DNA of 64,000 nucleotides. Source: Gimesia chilikensis. GTDB taxonomy: Bacteria > Planctomycetota > Planctomycetia > Planctomycetales > Planctomycetaceae. A program made the position numbers and the translations under genes. Where the stretch lies: positions 4,387,748 through 4,451,747 of the forward strand of contig NZ_CP036266.1 of NCBI RefSeq assembly GCF_007744075.1, in the 5' to 3' direction. Within the stretch, counting starts at the first letter, position 1. Every line of letters begins with the position of its first letter. The notes beneath the pieces were generated by a model. That model saw nothing but the letters and a program-made list of their open reading frames with translations, did not search any database and had not been told where the DNA came from. Shown one piece after another: positions 55,401 to 63,677 of this stretch.

Positions 55401-55605
55401 CCGGGAACCTGCGGAGTCAGAAGTCGAAATCATCAAACAGCTCTACCAGGAACAGACCCGACTGTTAAAGTCCGATCCCAAACTGGTAAGCGAATTGACC
55501 AGCAAACAGACGATTCCCGCGGGAAGTACTCCCCAGGAAGTCGCGGCCTGGATCATCATCGGCCGGGTGCTGCTGAACCTCGATGAGTTCGTCACCCGCA
55601 GCTAG
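52495..55605 (+). CDS. Planctomycete cytochrome-type DUF1549/DUF1553 protein
   Basis: The 1036-residue exported protein begins at ATG 52495 (GAGGG upstream), with a signal peptide to about 27, PSCyt1 module with CFSCH (51-55) and KMPPEGEGTPLTKEEL. The DUF1549 domain follows (IDAFILRKLEQENV, LIRRAYLDLTGLPP, YGERWARHWLDLARYADS), with CAQCHTHKYDPLTQ near 352. A beta-rich middle domain (SLPRQGPGRSPTGDFEL) and DUF1553 (HPLTARVTVNRIWSRYFGRG, DFGTQGEPPSHPELLDWLA) complete it. It has the same architecture as the protein at 17135. It precedes a DUF1501 gene by 56 bp. Confidence 0.92.
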   Translation: MKFGLLTFTGSLFLLSSSLLPPAMLSANEKSEKAAAVDFQKQIRPLFQAKCFSCHGSEVQEGGFRLDLKSRALEGGDSGIAIKPGHSHESELYHRLAGTGDGDKMPPEGEGTPLTKEELALVETWIKQGAVWPEVAGQNKTPGSDHWSFQPIKDVQPPQVKQSDWVKNGIDAFILRKLEQENVTPAPEADRSTLIRRAYLDLTGLPPSVEEWKRWSSEPSPQWYENMVDQLLESPHYGERWARHWLDLARYADSDGYEKDSKRPHAWRWRTWVINALNDDMPFDQFSIEQIAGDLLPNPDTRQLVATGFHRNTLINREGGTDPEEDRVKRTVDRTNTLGSVWLGVTVECAQCHTHKYDPLTQREYYRLYAFFNSLTEPDIGAPLPEEQAAFEKANQVYLKAHAPLVKAVQEYEQHKLVGSMEKWEQQKPDQSPVWNILQPESLQAKQNTTLSVLPDRSILASGENPGRAEIYTLTFKTNLQNINGIRLEALPDPSLPRQGPGRSPTGDFELTMLTLKAAPLNAPDKATEIDLEKAQASFEMAGFKVDRVINNSPHTGWSISPQQGKKQIATFETKESFGNEKGMLLTVTLQQSTTRKLYHNLGRFRLSLTTGKKPLPLTGMTDLIAETLNTPVDQRTEVQKQELREYYRMIDPELKKLKDQELAHRKKAPQDPSETTKAQVVDHLKTPRKTRLLVRGDFLNPADEVQPNTPAVLPPLESEQPSRLDLARWLFNPQHPLTARVTVNRIWSRYFGRGLVPTINDFGTQGEPPSHPELLDWLATRFREQNWSMKQLHRLIVTSATYRQSSEKRPELAERDPYNAWLSHQNRLRVEAEIIRDEALSVSGLLKHKVGGRSVNPPQPEGIASLGYANSVKWPTSKGDDRYRRGLYTFFQRTVPYPMLMTFDSPDSNLSCTRRERSNTPLQALTIWNDPVFFECSQALGPRIVSETQGKDSSLEQRIQHAFELCLTREPAESEVEIIKQLYQEQTRLLKSDPKLVSELTSKQTIPAGSTPQEVAAWIIIGRVLLNLDEFVTRS

Positions 55606-55661
55606 TTTTCTTCTGACAGCAAACATTATTTGAAATCATTTATTGAGTCTGGATCATTGCC

Positions 55662-57149
55662 ATGTTGAATCCTCCCACTGAATCGTTGAATCTGGCCCGA
55701 CGTCGGTTTCTGATGAATTCATCCTGCAGTGTTGCCGGTTATGCCCTGGCTACCATGATGCAGAAAGAAGGACTGCTGGCCGGGGAAGACTCAGTCAGCC
55801 TGGCGAATCCCCTGGCTCCGAAAGATGCCCATTTTCCCGGGACCGCGAAGAACTGCATATTCATTTTCCTCGCCGGCGGTCCGAGCCAGATCGATCTGTA
55901 TGACCCGAAACCCAAGCTGCAGGAATTGAACGGTCAGCCGCTGCCCAAGGAGCTGACAGAGAAAGTCCGGTTTGCGTTCATTAATAAAGAATCAGCGACG
56001 CTGAGCGGCAGTTCGCGCAAGTTCAAGAAGTACGGGGAATGTGGGACCGAGTTCTCGGATGTCCTGCCCCACATTGGCTCCTGTGCAGATGATATCGCGC
56101 TGGTTCGCTCCATGTATACGGAACAGTTCAACCATCATCCGGCGCAGCTGATGATGAATACCGGAGTAGGCCGGTTCGGGAGACCCAGTGTCGGGTCGTG
56201 GTTGACCTACGGACTGGGAAGTCAGTCCAACAACCTGCCCGGTTATGTCGTCTTGACGGCGGGGCGTGGTGCCAGCGGCGGGGCTTCGCTCTGGTCGAGT
56301 GGCTCGCTGCCTTCGACGTATGCGGGCGTACTGTTTCGTAATCAGGGCGAACCGGTATTGAATCTGAATAACCCACCGGGAATCAATTCGGCGATTCAGA
56401 AATCGGGTCTGGAAGCCATCAAGCAGTTGAACCAGGAACAACTGCAGCGTACGGGTGACGATGAAATTGCGAGTCGGATTGCGAGCTACGAACTTGCGTT
56501 CCAGATGCAGTCCTCGGCCCCCGAACTGATTGATCTCTCCAGTGAAACAAAAGAGACGCAGGAAGCCTACGGGGTGAATCGCAAGGGGAATACCAAGGAA
56601 GGCAAACGGGGAGGTGGTTCGGATACAGAAGCCGCCTTCGGACGTAACTGCCTGCTGGCACGTCGACTGGTCGAGCGTGGTGTTCGCTTTGTGAATCTGT
56701 ATCACGCTTCCTGGGATCATCACAGTGGTCTGGACGCAGGAATCGAGCGGAACGCCGGAATCGTGGATCAACCCGTGGCTGCTCTATTGAAAGACCTTAA
56801 ACAACGCGGTCTCCTGGATTCCACACTGGTCGTGATGGCCGGGGAATTTGGTAGAACGCCTCTCGGTGAAAACCGAACGGGTTCTAAAGCGGTTACCGGA
56901 CGCGACCACCATCCCAGTGCCTTCAGTCTCTGGATGGCCGGCGGAGGCGTAAAAGGGGGACAGGTTATCGGGAAGACCACCGAACTGGGCTGGTCGGTGG
57001 AAGAGGATCCCGTACACATCAACGATTTTCACGCGACCCTGCTGCACCTGTTCGGTTTAAACCACCTTAAACTGGCACAGAAATTCGGTGGTCTGGATAT
57101 CCGACTGACCAATGTGGGTGGTAAAGTCGTAGATAAACTGATCGCTTAA
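55662..57149 (+). CDS. DUF1501 protein with Tat signal
   Basis: The 495-residue exported protein is a partner of the preceding DUF1549/DUF1553 protein. The leader has the twin-arginine motif ARRRFLMN. Landmarks are FIFLAGGPSQIDLYDPKP, MMNTGVG, GEFGRTPLGENRTG followed by GRDHHPSAF, and DFHATLLHLFGLNH. It has a short Lys/Gly-rich insert (KGNTKEGKRGGG) that the paralogue at 15713 lacks. The ribosome site is weak (GGATCAT), which fits coupling to the upstream gene. Confidence 0.9.
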   Translation: MLNPPTESLNLARRRFLMNSSCSVAGYALATMMQKEGLLAGEDSVSLANPLAPKDAHFPGTAKNCIFIFLAGGPSQIDLYDPKPKLQELNGQPLPKELTEKVRFAFINKESATLSGSSRKFKKYGECGTEFSDVLPHIGSCADDIALVRSMYTEQFNHHPAQLMMNTGVGRFGRPSVGSWLTYGLGSQSNNLPGYVVLTAGRGASGGASLWSSGSLPSTYAGVLFRNQGEPVLNLNNPPGINSAIQKSGLEAIKQLNQEQLQRTGDDEIASRIASYELAFQMQSSAPELIDLSSETKETQEAYGVNRKGNTKEGKRGGGSDTEAAFGRNCLLARRLVERGVRFVNLYHASWDHHSGLDAGIERNAGIVDQPVAALLKDLKQRGLLDSTLVVMAGEFGRTPLGENRTGSKAVTGRDHHPSAFSLWMAGGGVKGGQVIGKTTELGWSVEEDPVHINDFHATLLHLFGLNHLKLAQKFGGLDIRLTNVGGKVVDKLIA

Positions 57150-57187
57150 TCTACAGTGCTGAACCACAACGGACTCAGCAGCTTCGC

Positions 57188-58549
57188 TTACGGCCAACGG
57201 ATTTCGCCACCCAGCACAAGACCGTGCAGCTTGTAACTGTCCAGGCTGTCCTGTGCCTGCAGGGAGACGTTGCTGACTGTGCTGCTGTTGTAATAGACAA
57301 TCGTGCCGGGACGGGCAATCTGATTGGCCCACAGGAAGTTATACCCCACGTTGAAGGTGAACCACTGGTTCAAATGGAACCGGGCATTTACGCCGAATTC
57401 AAAGGTGGGAGAGAAACGTGTCTGTGAGATCTGCGTGAGATGTGTGGGATCGGTCGGTCCTAGGAACTGATCGGTCAGCACACTCCCTTTGTAATGGTTC
57501 ACACCGAAACCGACTTTAGGTTCAGCAGAGATCGTGAACCAGGGATGCACAAACTCCATGCGAATACCAGCCTGTGGAACATACAGTTTGTTATTGGTGG
57601 ACGATTCAATTGTCGTTGTGAACAGTGGAACTGCAGGGGTTGTATTGAGTTCTTCAAAGTCCCCGGTAATGTTCATGTCTTCGGCAATTTTCAGATAGCG
57701 GAAACCAAACAGAGGACGCATCTGAAATCCACCAGCACCGTAGATTGTTTTGAAAAACAGTCTGTCAGTATTGACGACATAATTACTTTCCGCCCCCCAT
57801 GCCTGTGAGCGATAATTGACGGCAAATTTCTCATTGAAGTTTCTACCGGCAATTCCAATCTGCCCATCGAGCAGGGTATTAATCGTAATCAAGTCCGTCT
57901 GACCAAAGTTCGGCCCCAGCAGATCTGCCTGACCGTAGGAGACAGAACTGACATCGGATTGAGTTCCGAAGAAGATCGCTTCGACAGTACCGCTTTCGAA
58001 GTCGATACCAAACGTTCCACGCAGACCGTTGGTTCCCTGGGTACCGATGGAACTCAGATCCACTTCCTTGGTCGATAAAGTACCAAAGCCATCGAAGTCG
58101 GCGGTTGTATAGGGCAGACGCGGGTCATTTCCCGATGGAATTGGAGCACCAATCAGCTGATTACCCGGAGGGGATTTCACCAGCATATATTCGACGCGCA
58201 ACCAGCTGTTTTCAGCCAGATTCTTAAAGAAGCCATCCCAGGGATGATCGTAGGCCCAGCCCCGGTCTTCCGGAAGCACCTGCATCACAGTCCCTGAGTT
58301 ACTCGTGCCGTAATAATCGGGTGCGTAATACTCTGAAGCATACTGATCGGGAGATGCATAATATTCTGGCGCCGGTTCATAAACCATGCCACCTTTGTGA
58401 CCACCACCGTAGGACGCAGTCGCGTACGGATTCCCCTGTGCGCCGGGTTGCCCCATGGCAGGAGAATATTGAGCCTGTGCAGTACGGAAGCCCACTCCCG
58501 ACAGGAGAACAATCATCCCAATCATTAAACGATAGGCCGGATTAACCAT
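57188..58549 (-). CDS. BBP7-type outer-membrane beta-barrel protein
   Basis: From ATG 58549 the product has 453 residues: a signal peptide (LMIGMIVLLSGVGFRTAQAQ), a Tyr/Gly/Pro-rich linker (YGGGHKGGMVYEPAPEYYAS) and a C-terminal barrel of alternating amphipathic strands (RVEYMLVK, FGIDFESGTVEAIFFG, FRYLKIAED, FEFGVNARFHLNQWFTFNVG). This is the planctomycete BBP7 pattern. An upstream in-frame ATG at 58567 adds six residues without a ribosome site. It is convergent with the DUF1501 gene 38 bp away. It is likely to be a surface protein. Confidence 0.78.
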   Translation of the reverse strand: MVNPAYRLMIGMIVLLSGVGFRTAQAQYSPAMGQPGAQGNPYATASYGGGHKGGMVYEPAPEYYASPDQYASEYYAPDYYGTSNSGTVMQVLPEDRGWAYDHPWDGFFKNLAENSWLRVEYMLVKSPPGNQLIGAPIPSGNDPRLPYTTADFDGFGTLSTKEVDLSSIGTQGTNGLRGTFGIDFESGTVEAIFFGTQSDVSSVSYGQADLLGPNFGQTDLITINTLLDGQIGIAGRNFNEKFAVNYRSQAWGAESNYVVNTDRLFFKTIYGAGGFQMRPLFGFRYLKIAEDMNITGDFEELNTTPAVPLFTTTIESSTNNKLYVPQAGIRMEFVHPWFTISAEPKVGFGVNHYKGSVLTDQFLGPTDPTHLTQISQTRFSPTFEFGVNARFHLNQWFTFNVGYNFLWANQIARPGTIVYYNSSTVSNVSLQAQDSLDSYKLHGLVLGGEIRWP

Positions 58550-58854
58550 GTTGTACTTCAATCTCATTATAAAGAAGTCGACAAGCCGGATACTCTACGA
58601 AACCGCCCTGAAACACGGGACAGTTCAGTAAATCCCCCCCCTCTCGCGCAGGATTTCCTGCGTGATGGGTATTAGATATATCAAAGGTATCGGTTATGAG
58701 GGTTATTCGACTTGTAGGAATCCTGCGTTCTTGGGCAGAAAGTTCGGAAGCCGAATGCGAGAACGCACCACATTAGGAAATATAGGAAGAGATGGTAGCG
58801 CGTAATACGATCCGGTAAATCCGAGAGATCGGGGAGATCACTGCAGGGGGAGGC

Positions 58855-59409
58855 TCAGGCGTTTTTCCAGGCCTGTTTGAGTCTCGCTTTTCTTCCGGAG
58901 CGATACAAGGTGAAGAGGGGGACGATTCCGGCCAGCAGCATGAGTGCTCCAAAGACGGGGCGCGCGACCATCCAGACGGCTGAAATCAGGATCAGCGTCA
59001 GGCTTAATGAGCTGAGCAAAGCGAAGACCGTGATACCGCGTCCGACGAAATTGGCGATCAAGGGGATCTTTTCAACGAGTACGACCAGTGGTTTAAAGAG
59101 TGTCGCCAGCCCCAGAAACAGAATCACACAGCCCCCGAGGCGTAAGGCCCAGCGAAAGGGAGTGGTGACCTGAGTATCCTGGGGAGCAGACTTTGTTTCT
59201 GCCCCTGATTCTGCATCGGCGCTGGCTTCAGAGAGAACTGCCTCTGCTTGTGTGATACTCTGTTCCCGTTCCAGAATTCTGCTTTCGTTATGCCAGAGCA
59301 GAAACAACCCCGCAATCAGGAACACAATTCCGATCCCCAGGTTTTTCAACGCCGTTTTAAAACGAGTGCCAAATGTCGGATCTGTAGATTGTTCAGTCTG
59401 CTCACTCAT
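58855..59409 (-). CDS. Miniature TMEM43-like membrane protein
   Basis: The 184-residue product resembles the two ends of the TMEM43 family. An N-terminal helix (GIVFLIAGLFLLWHNESRIL) with the typical W-x-N-E/S-R follows the family start, and the C-terminal half has RWALRLGGCVILFLGLATLF, IPLIANFVGRGITVFALLSS and WMVARPVFG. The roughly 200-residue extracytoplasmic domain that normally separates them is replaced by about 40 Ala/Glu/Ser-rich residues. The frame is intact, so this looks like a stable short form rather than a pseudogene. The function is unknown. Confidence 0.7.
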   Translation of the reverse strand: MSEQTEQSTDPTFGTRFKTALKNLGIGIVFLIAGLFLLWHNESRILEREQSITQAEAVLSEASADAESGAETKSAPQDTQVTTPFRWALRLGGCVILFLGLATLFKPLVVLVEKIPLIANFVGRGITVFALLSSLSLTLILISAVWMVARPVFGALMLLAGIVPLFTLYRSGRKARLKQAWKNA

Positions 59410-59457
59410 GAAATTCTGCTAACTATTGAAAGAGGGGACCTGAGTCCTGATTCGGTA

Positions 59458-60483
59458 TCAGTTCGACGGGGGTTGACTGGACAGACTTTCCAGCACTTCC
59501 TGAGTGCGCACTACCTGTTCTGGCTTGACGGTCAGGAAATAATGTTTGCCTGATTTTTCTGTATGGTGTTCCAGTTTTCCAGATTCATTGATCTTCAGCT
59601 GTCCTGGTGCCGACTTGCCAAAGTAGCCGCGATCGGGACGTACTGCATACAGCACACTGGTCAGGTCATAGGTAGGCCGGTCGTAAGGCATTTTGTGCCA
59701 GTATTCATAACCCAGCTTGACTGGATGATATTTCACATAGTTATAGTCATTGAGAATGCTGGTTGACCGGTTCTGAATTGCTCTGCCAATTTCCCAGCCG
59801 CTGGCTACCACGGGAACATTTTCCGGCCACAGTTCAAACAGGGTACGAGCCGCGGGTACGTCTTCCCTGACATTATATTCGTGGAAGGAGGCTGGCTTGC
59901 CGGGTTCGAAGCGTCCAATCATCTGTGAAAGCAGTTTTACTTTCTGGCTGACCAGTTCTTTTCCAGTCAGCGGACTGATGTCATCTGCAGGTGACTTGAG
60001 CAGGCGGGCGATGTTCGTGGAAAAACCGACTACGACCAGGGCCACCGAATGATCGGGTTGAGCGGCCAGGGTCTTGCGGAGCAGGCTGACGGCTTCCGGC
60101 AGTTGATCCGCGGAGTCATACTGCCGCGGAAACACAGGCTTTCCCTCGGGGGCGTATTCGACAACCTTCCTTACATAGGATCCGTCTTTGGGAGTTTTCC
60201 CCTGCTCCACGCGTCCCAGTGGGATTTCAGGGCGACCGTAAAACGTATTTACGACATCGCAGTAAAGCGTCGAATACGGATTGTCCTTACTGCTCGTGAC
60301 GGCCAGCAGTTCGCACTCTCCCCGGCTCTGTAGTGCATGGATGACAGCCAGTGCCAGGGCGTCATCGATGTCGTTTCCGATATCGGTGTCGAAGATCAGT
60401 TTGACCGGTTCAGCTGCGAAGGCGTTATTCTGAGTGAGACCGCAGGCGGCGATAATGAGAAAAAGTAGCGATAGCGCTTTCAT
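59458..60483 (-). CDS. Exported nucleoside hydrolase (IUNH family)
   Basis: The 341-residue enzyme hydrolyses the N-glycosidic bond of ribonucleosides. A signal peptide (LSLLFLIIAACGLTQNNAFA) precedes the calcium-binding motif FDTDIGNDIDDALALAV. Further elements are VVVGFSTNIARLL and YDLTSVLYAVRPD, with the active-site Asp in the last. Bacterial IUNH enzymes are mostly cytosolic, so the signal peptide is notable and fits exported planctomycete relatives. It is divergent from the rhamnulokinase gene with 222 bp between. Confidence 0.9.
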   Translation of the reverse strand: MKALSLLFLIIAACGLTQNNAFAAEPVKLIFDTDIGNDIDDALALAVIHALQSRGECELLAVTSSKDNPYSTLYCDVVNTFYGRPEIPLGRVEQGKTPKDGSYVRKVVEYAPEGKPVFPRQYDSADQLPEAVSLLRKTLAAQPDHSVALVVVGFSTNIARLLKSPADDISPLTGKELVSQKVKLLSQMIGRFEPGKPASFHEYNVREDVPAARTLFELWPENVPVVASGWEIGRAIQNRSTSILNDYNYVKYHPVKLGYEYWHKMPYDRPTYDLTSVLYAVRPDRGYFGKSAPGQLKINESGKLEHHTEKSGKHYFLTVKPEQVVRTQEVLESLSSQPPSN

Positions 60484-60705
60484 AGTCGTTGTCTCTCAGT
60501 CGTATCAGTCAATGTGAGTCCAGCCCGGGATGTCCCGGCATTCAGAATGTTTTCAGTTGTCAGGCTTATGATCGAGAATTCTTTCAGCAGGGACAACCGG
60601 TAGCCAATGAAATTCCCGCGAACTTTTTGTAATATGCAGTTTCAATCACGAAGCATTAAATTCTAGTTTATCAACACCGCTTTTTAGAATCAAAAGGGCT
60701 GATCC

Positions 60706-62199
60706 ATGCCATCACAGTGTTTTTTGGGAGTCGATCTGGGGGCAGAAAGTGGACGTGTGCTGGCAGGCATTCTGGAGAACCAGCAGATTCGCCTCGAAGA
60801 GATTTACCGGTTCAGCAATGGGCCGGTTACGGTTGCCGGTACGAAACGCTGGAACGTCATCGGGCTGTGGTCTTCGATCCTCAAGGGCCTGTCACTGGCT
60901 GCACAGAAATACGGAGATCAGATCATCTCCGTCGGAGTGGATACGTGGGGCGTTGACTATGCCCTGCTCTCAGAGAAACAGGAACTCCTGGGACAGCCTT
61001 ATCATTATCGAGATCCGCGCACAGAAGGCATGTTGAACCTGGCCATCTCCCGGGTGCCCCAGCAGGAGATTTTCGATGCCACCGGCGTGCAGTTCATGGA
61101 AATCAACACACTTTACCAGTTGCTGGCGATGCAGCAGAGCGATCCGGAACTGCTGAACCAGGCAAACGTGTTACTGCTCATGCCGGACTTTTTCCACTGG
61201 CTGCTCTCGGGAAGCCAGGTCGTTGAGTTTACCAATGCGACCACAACCCAGTGCCTCAACCCTGTGACAGGCGACTGGTCGTATGAACTGTTGCGTCAAC
61301 TGGAGATCCCCACCGCAATGCTTCCCAAGCTGGTTCAACCTGGAACAAAGCTGGGGACCTTACGGGAAGAAGTGATGCGGCAGACCGGTCTCTCTAAAAT
61401 TGAGGTAGTTGCCCCCGCGACCCACGATACGGCTTCCGCGGTCGCTGCGATTCCCACTGCCAATACAGGCAACCCCGACTGGGCGTATATCAGTTCAGGA
61501 ACCTGGTCCCTGATGGGGGTCGAAGTCAATCAGGCGGTTCTCGGCAAAAGGGCCTTCGAATTGAATTTCACGAATGAAGGGGGCATTGATGGAACGTATC
61601 GTCTGCTGAAAAACATCATGGGACTCTGGCTCGTGCAGGAATGCAAGCGGTGCTATGAGCGGGAGGGAACCGAACTCGATTACACAGCACTGACCACGGC
61701 TGCCACAGAGGCAGAGCCATTCCGGTCCCTGGTGGATCCCGATGATCCCCGGTTCCTGAGCCCGGTAGACATGCGTGAAGAAATCAAAGGCTACTGTCAG
61801 GAGACCAACCAGCCGGTCCCCGAAACTCCGGGACAGTTTGTGCGTTGTGCACTGGAGAGCCTGGCTCTGAAATATCACAAGGTGCTCGACTGGCTGGAAG
61901 AACTGACGGGAACCCCCATTACCGTTCTACATATAGTCGGCGGTGGAACCAAGAATGAGCTGCTCAACCAGTTTACCGCGAATTCCTGTCAGATCCCGGT
62001 CATCACGGGACCTGTGGAGGCGACCGGGCTGGGTAATGTGTTGGTCCAGGCTCGTGCGGCAGGCGCTGTCAGTTCGCTGGCTGAAATTCGTGAGATCGTA
62101 AGAAATTCGACGGAAACGACAACATATGAACCTCAGGATCAGGCTGTCTGGTCAGAGGCGATGCAGCGGTTCAATCAGCTGCTGGATGCCGCTGGTTAG
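60706..62199 (+). CDS. rhaB: Rhamnulokinase (FGGY family)
   Basis: The 497-residue enzyme phosphorylates L-rhamnulose to rhamnulose 1-phosphate. The N-terminal phosphate loop [10 protein letters not shown] is rhamnulokinase-type, [12 protein letters not shown] is the substrate-side signature and [10 protein letters not shown] the second ATP motif. [17 protein letters not shown] is the C-terminal FGGY signature. AAGGG lies upstream of the ATG. It stands alone here; rhaA and rhaD are not in the window, so the catabolic genes are dispersed. Confidence 0.93.
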   Translation: MPSQCFLGVDLGAESGRVLAGILENQQIRLEEIYRFSNGPVTVAGTKRWNVIGLWSSILKGLSLAAQKYGDQIISVGVDTWGVDYALLSEKQELLGQPYHYRDPRTEGMLNLAISRVPQQEIFDATGVQFMEINTLYQLLAMQQSDPELLNQANVLLLMPDFFHWLLSGSQVVEFTNATTTQCLNPVTGDWSYELLRQLEIPTAMLPKLVQPGTKLGTLREEVMRQTGLSKIEVVAPATHDTASAVAAIPTANTGNPDWAYISSGTWSLMGVEVNQAVLGKRAFELNFTNEGGIDGTYRLLKNIMGLWLVQECKRCYEREGTELDYTALTTAATEAEPFRSLVDPDDPRFLSPVDMREEIKGYCQETNQPVPETPGQFVRCALESLALKYHKVLDWLEELTGTPITVLHIVGGGTKNELLNQFTANSCQIPVITGPVEATGLGNVLVQARAAGAVSSLAEIREIVRNSTETTTYEPQDQAVWSEAMQRFNQLLDAAG

Positions 62200-62317
62200 C
62201 AACCATTCCCCCCTTTAAAAGTGAGTAACTTGCCGTCTGTTCCGCTACACTATATTATCCCAGTCGGTAAACACATTTGATTCATAGCTAAGTATCATCC
62301 AGTAAGAAAGTATAACA

Positions 62318-63256
62318 ATGGGTCTGTTTGACCGCTTGAAACGTGGTTTAGAGAAAACCAAAGATGTCCTGCGCACCGATGTACGCGACCTGTTCAAGGC
62401 GGGGGAGATTCTGGATGATCAGAAAATTGAAGAATTTGAAGCACGACTGATTAAGACGGATATGGGCGTTGTCTCTTCGGCAGCCATCTGTGATGAAATC
62501 CGCAAGAAACATGGTGGTCGTACCGTGATCCTGGATGAAATTCAGGAAACCGTGAAGGAAAAGATCCGGACGCTGCTGGAAGGAGAAGGTGATACCCGCT
62601 GGGACCTGAATGATCCCCTGTCCCCGCTGAAACACAATCCGGATGGTGTGACAGTCATTCTGGTCGCCGGTGTCAACGGGGTCGGGAAGACAACTTCGAT
62701 CGCCAAACTGGCAAACCTGATTCTTAAACAGAAGAAAACGGTCCTGCTGGCTGCCGGTGATACATTCCGTGCGGCCGCTGTGGAACAGCTGACCATGTGG
62801 GCCAGCCGCCTGGGTTGTGAAATTGTGACCCGTCCTGACGGCACCGACCCGGCCAGTGTTGCTTACTCCGGTTGTGAACGAGCCCTGGAAACCGGCGTTG
62901 ACTATTTAATTATTGATACTGCGGGCCGTCTGCAGACACATACCAACCTTATGGAAGAGCTGGAAAAGATCAAACGTGTCGTAGATAAGAAGATCCCGGG
63001 TGCACCACACGAGAACCTGCTGGTTCTGGATGCAACGACTGGGCAAAATGGTCTGAGTCAGGCAGAACATTTCTCGAACGCAATCGAGTGTTCTGGAATA
63101 ATTTTAGCAAAATTAGATGGTACAGCCCGGGGTGGAGTGACCGTTGCAATCCGCCAGAAGATGGGGATACCGGTCAAATATATAGGCGTTGGAGAGCAGA
63201 TTGACGACCTTGAACTCTTTAATCCACAAGGTTTTGTCGACGCTTTATTCGCCTGA
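62318..63256 (+). CDS. ftsY: Signal recognition particle receptor FtsY
   Basis: The 312-residue SRP GTPase at the inner membrane has an N domain (about 1-90: LEKTKDVLRTDVRDLF) and a G domain with G1 GVNGVGKTT, DTFRAAAVEQL (I-box), G3 DTAGR, LDATTGQNG and G4 AKLDGTARGG, ending with YIGVGEQIDDLELFNPQGFV. The acidic A domain is absent, as in many bacteria. The stop at 63256 is followed by a long leader of the next gene. Confidence 0.96.
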   Translation: MGLFDRLKRGLEKTKDVLRTDVRDLFKAGEILDDQKIEEFEARLIKTDMGVVSSAAICDEIRKKHGGRTVILDEIQETVKEKIRTLLEGEGDTRWDLNDPLSPLKHNPDGVTVILVAGVNGVGKTTSIAKLANLILKQKKTVLLAAGDTFRAAAVEQLTMWASRLGCEIVTRPDGTDPASVAYSGCERALETGVDYLIIDTAGRLQTHTNLMEELEKIKRVVDKKIPGAPHENLLVLDATTGQNGLSQAEHFSNAIECSGIILAKLDGTARGGVTVAIRQKMGIPVKYIGVGEQIDDLELFNPQGFVDALFA

Positions 63257-63677
63257 TGCCTGTTAATTAGTCTGCATACAAACTCTTATATTCCCATTAC
63301 TTTATATGAGTATTGCGGGTTACTGCGCGCTCGTTGCATAATATTCGCGCAAGTTTAACATTCTTCAGCAACTGTTAAACTATTCCGGCTCCGCAATCTG
63401 GCGACAAAAGCCAGACCCTCCCGATCAGTCAGAATATTCTTGACGTATCTCTTTTGATCAAAAGCACTACTGAGAATTCCGATATTCCGAGTTAGAGCCA
63501 TCGTTAAGTTAGCGCTCAATTTGTGGACCGTAACTGGTTCTCTTAATCTAACGATGGGAAATTGATTTGAACCGTCAGTATGGCTTCTACCAAACTATAT
63601 TACCGGAAAGCATGCGCGCTTCCCTTCTGACGGTATGGAGACCAAGCACCCAAGAAGGTGTACTCAGGAGTTAAAAT
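63257..63677 (+). promoter_or_regulatory. 421-bp leader upstream of the Cys-rich protein gene
   Basis: No gene is seen. Near the 3' end ACCGTCAG (63571-63578) is complementary to CTGACGGT (63627-63634). Inside this, a smaller stem pairs GGAAAGC with GCTTCC with one bulge, so a structured 5' leader ending 43 bases before the ATG is possible. It does not match a riboswitch class that I can name. Confidence 0.35.
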
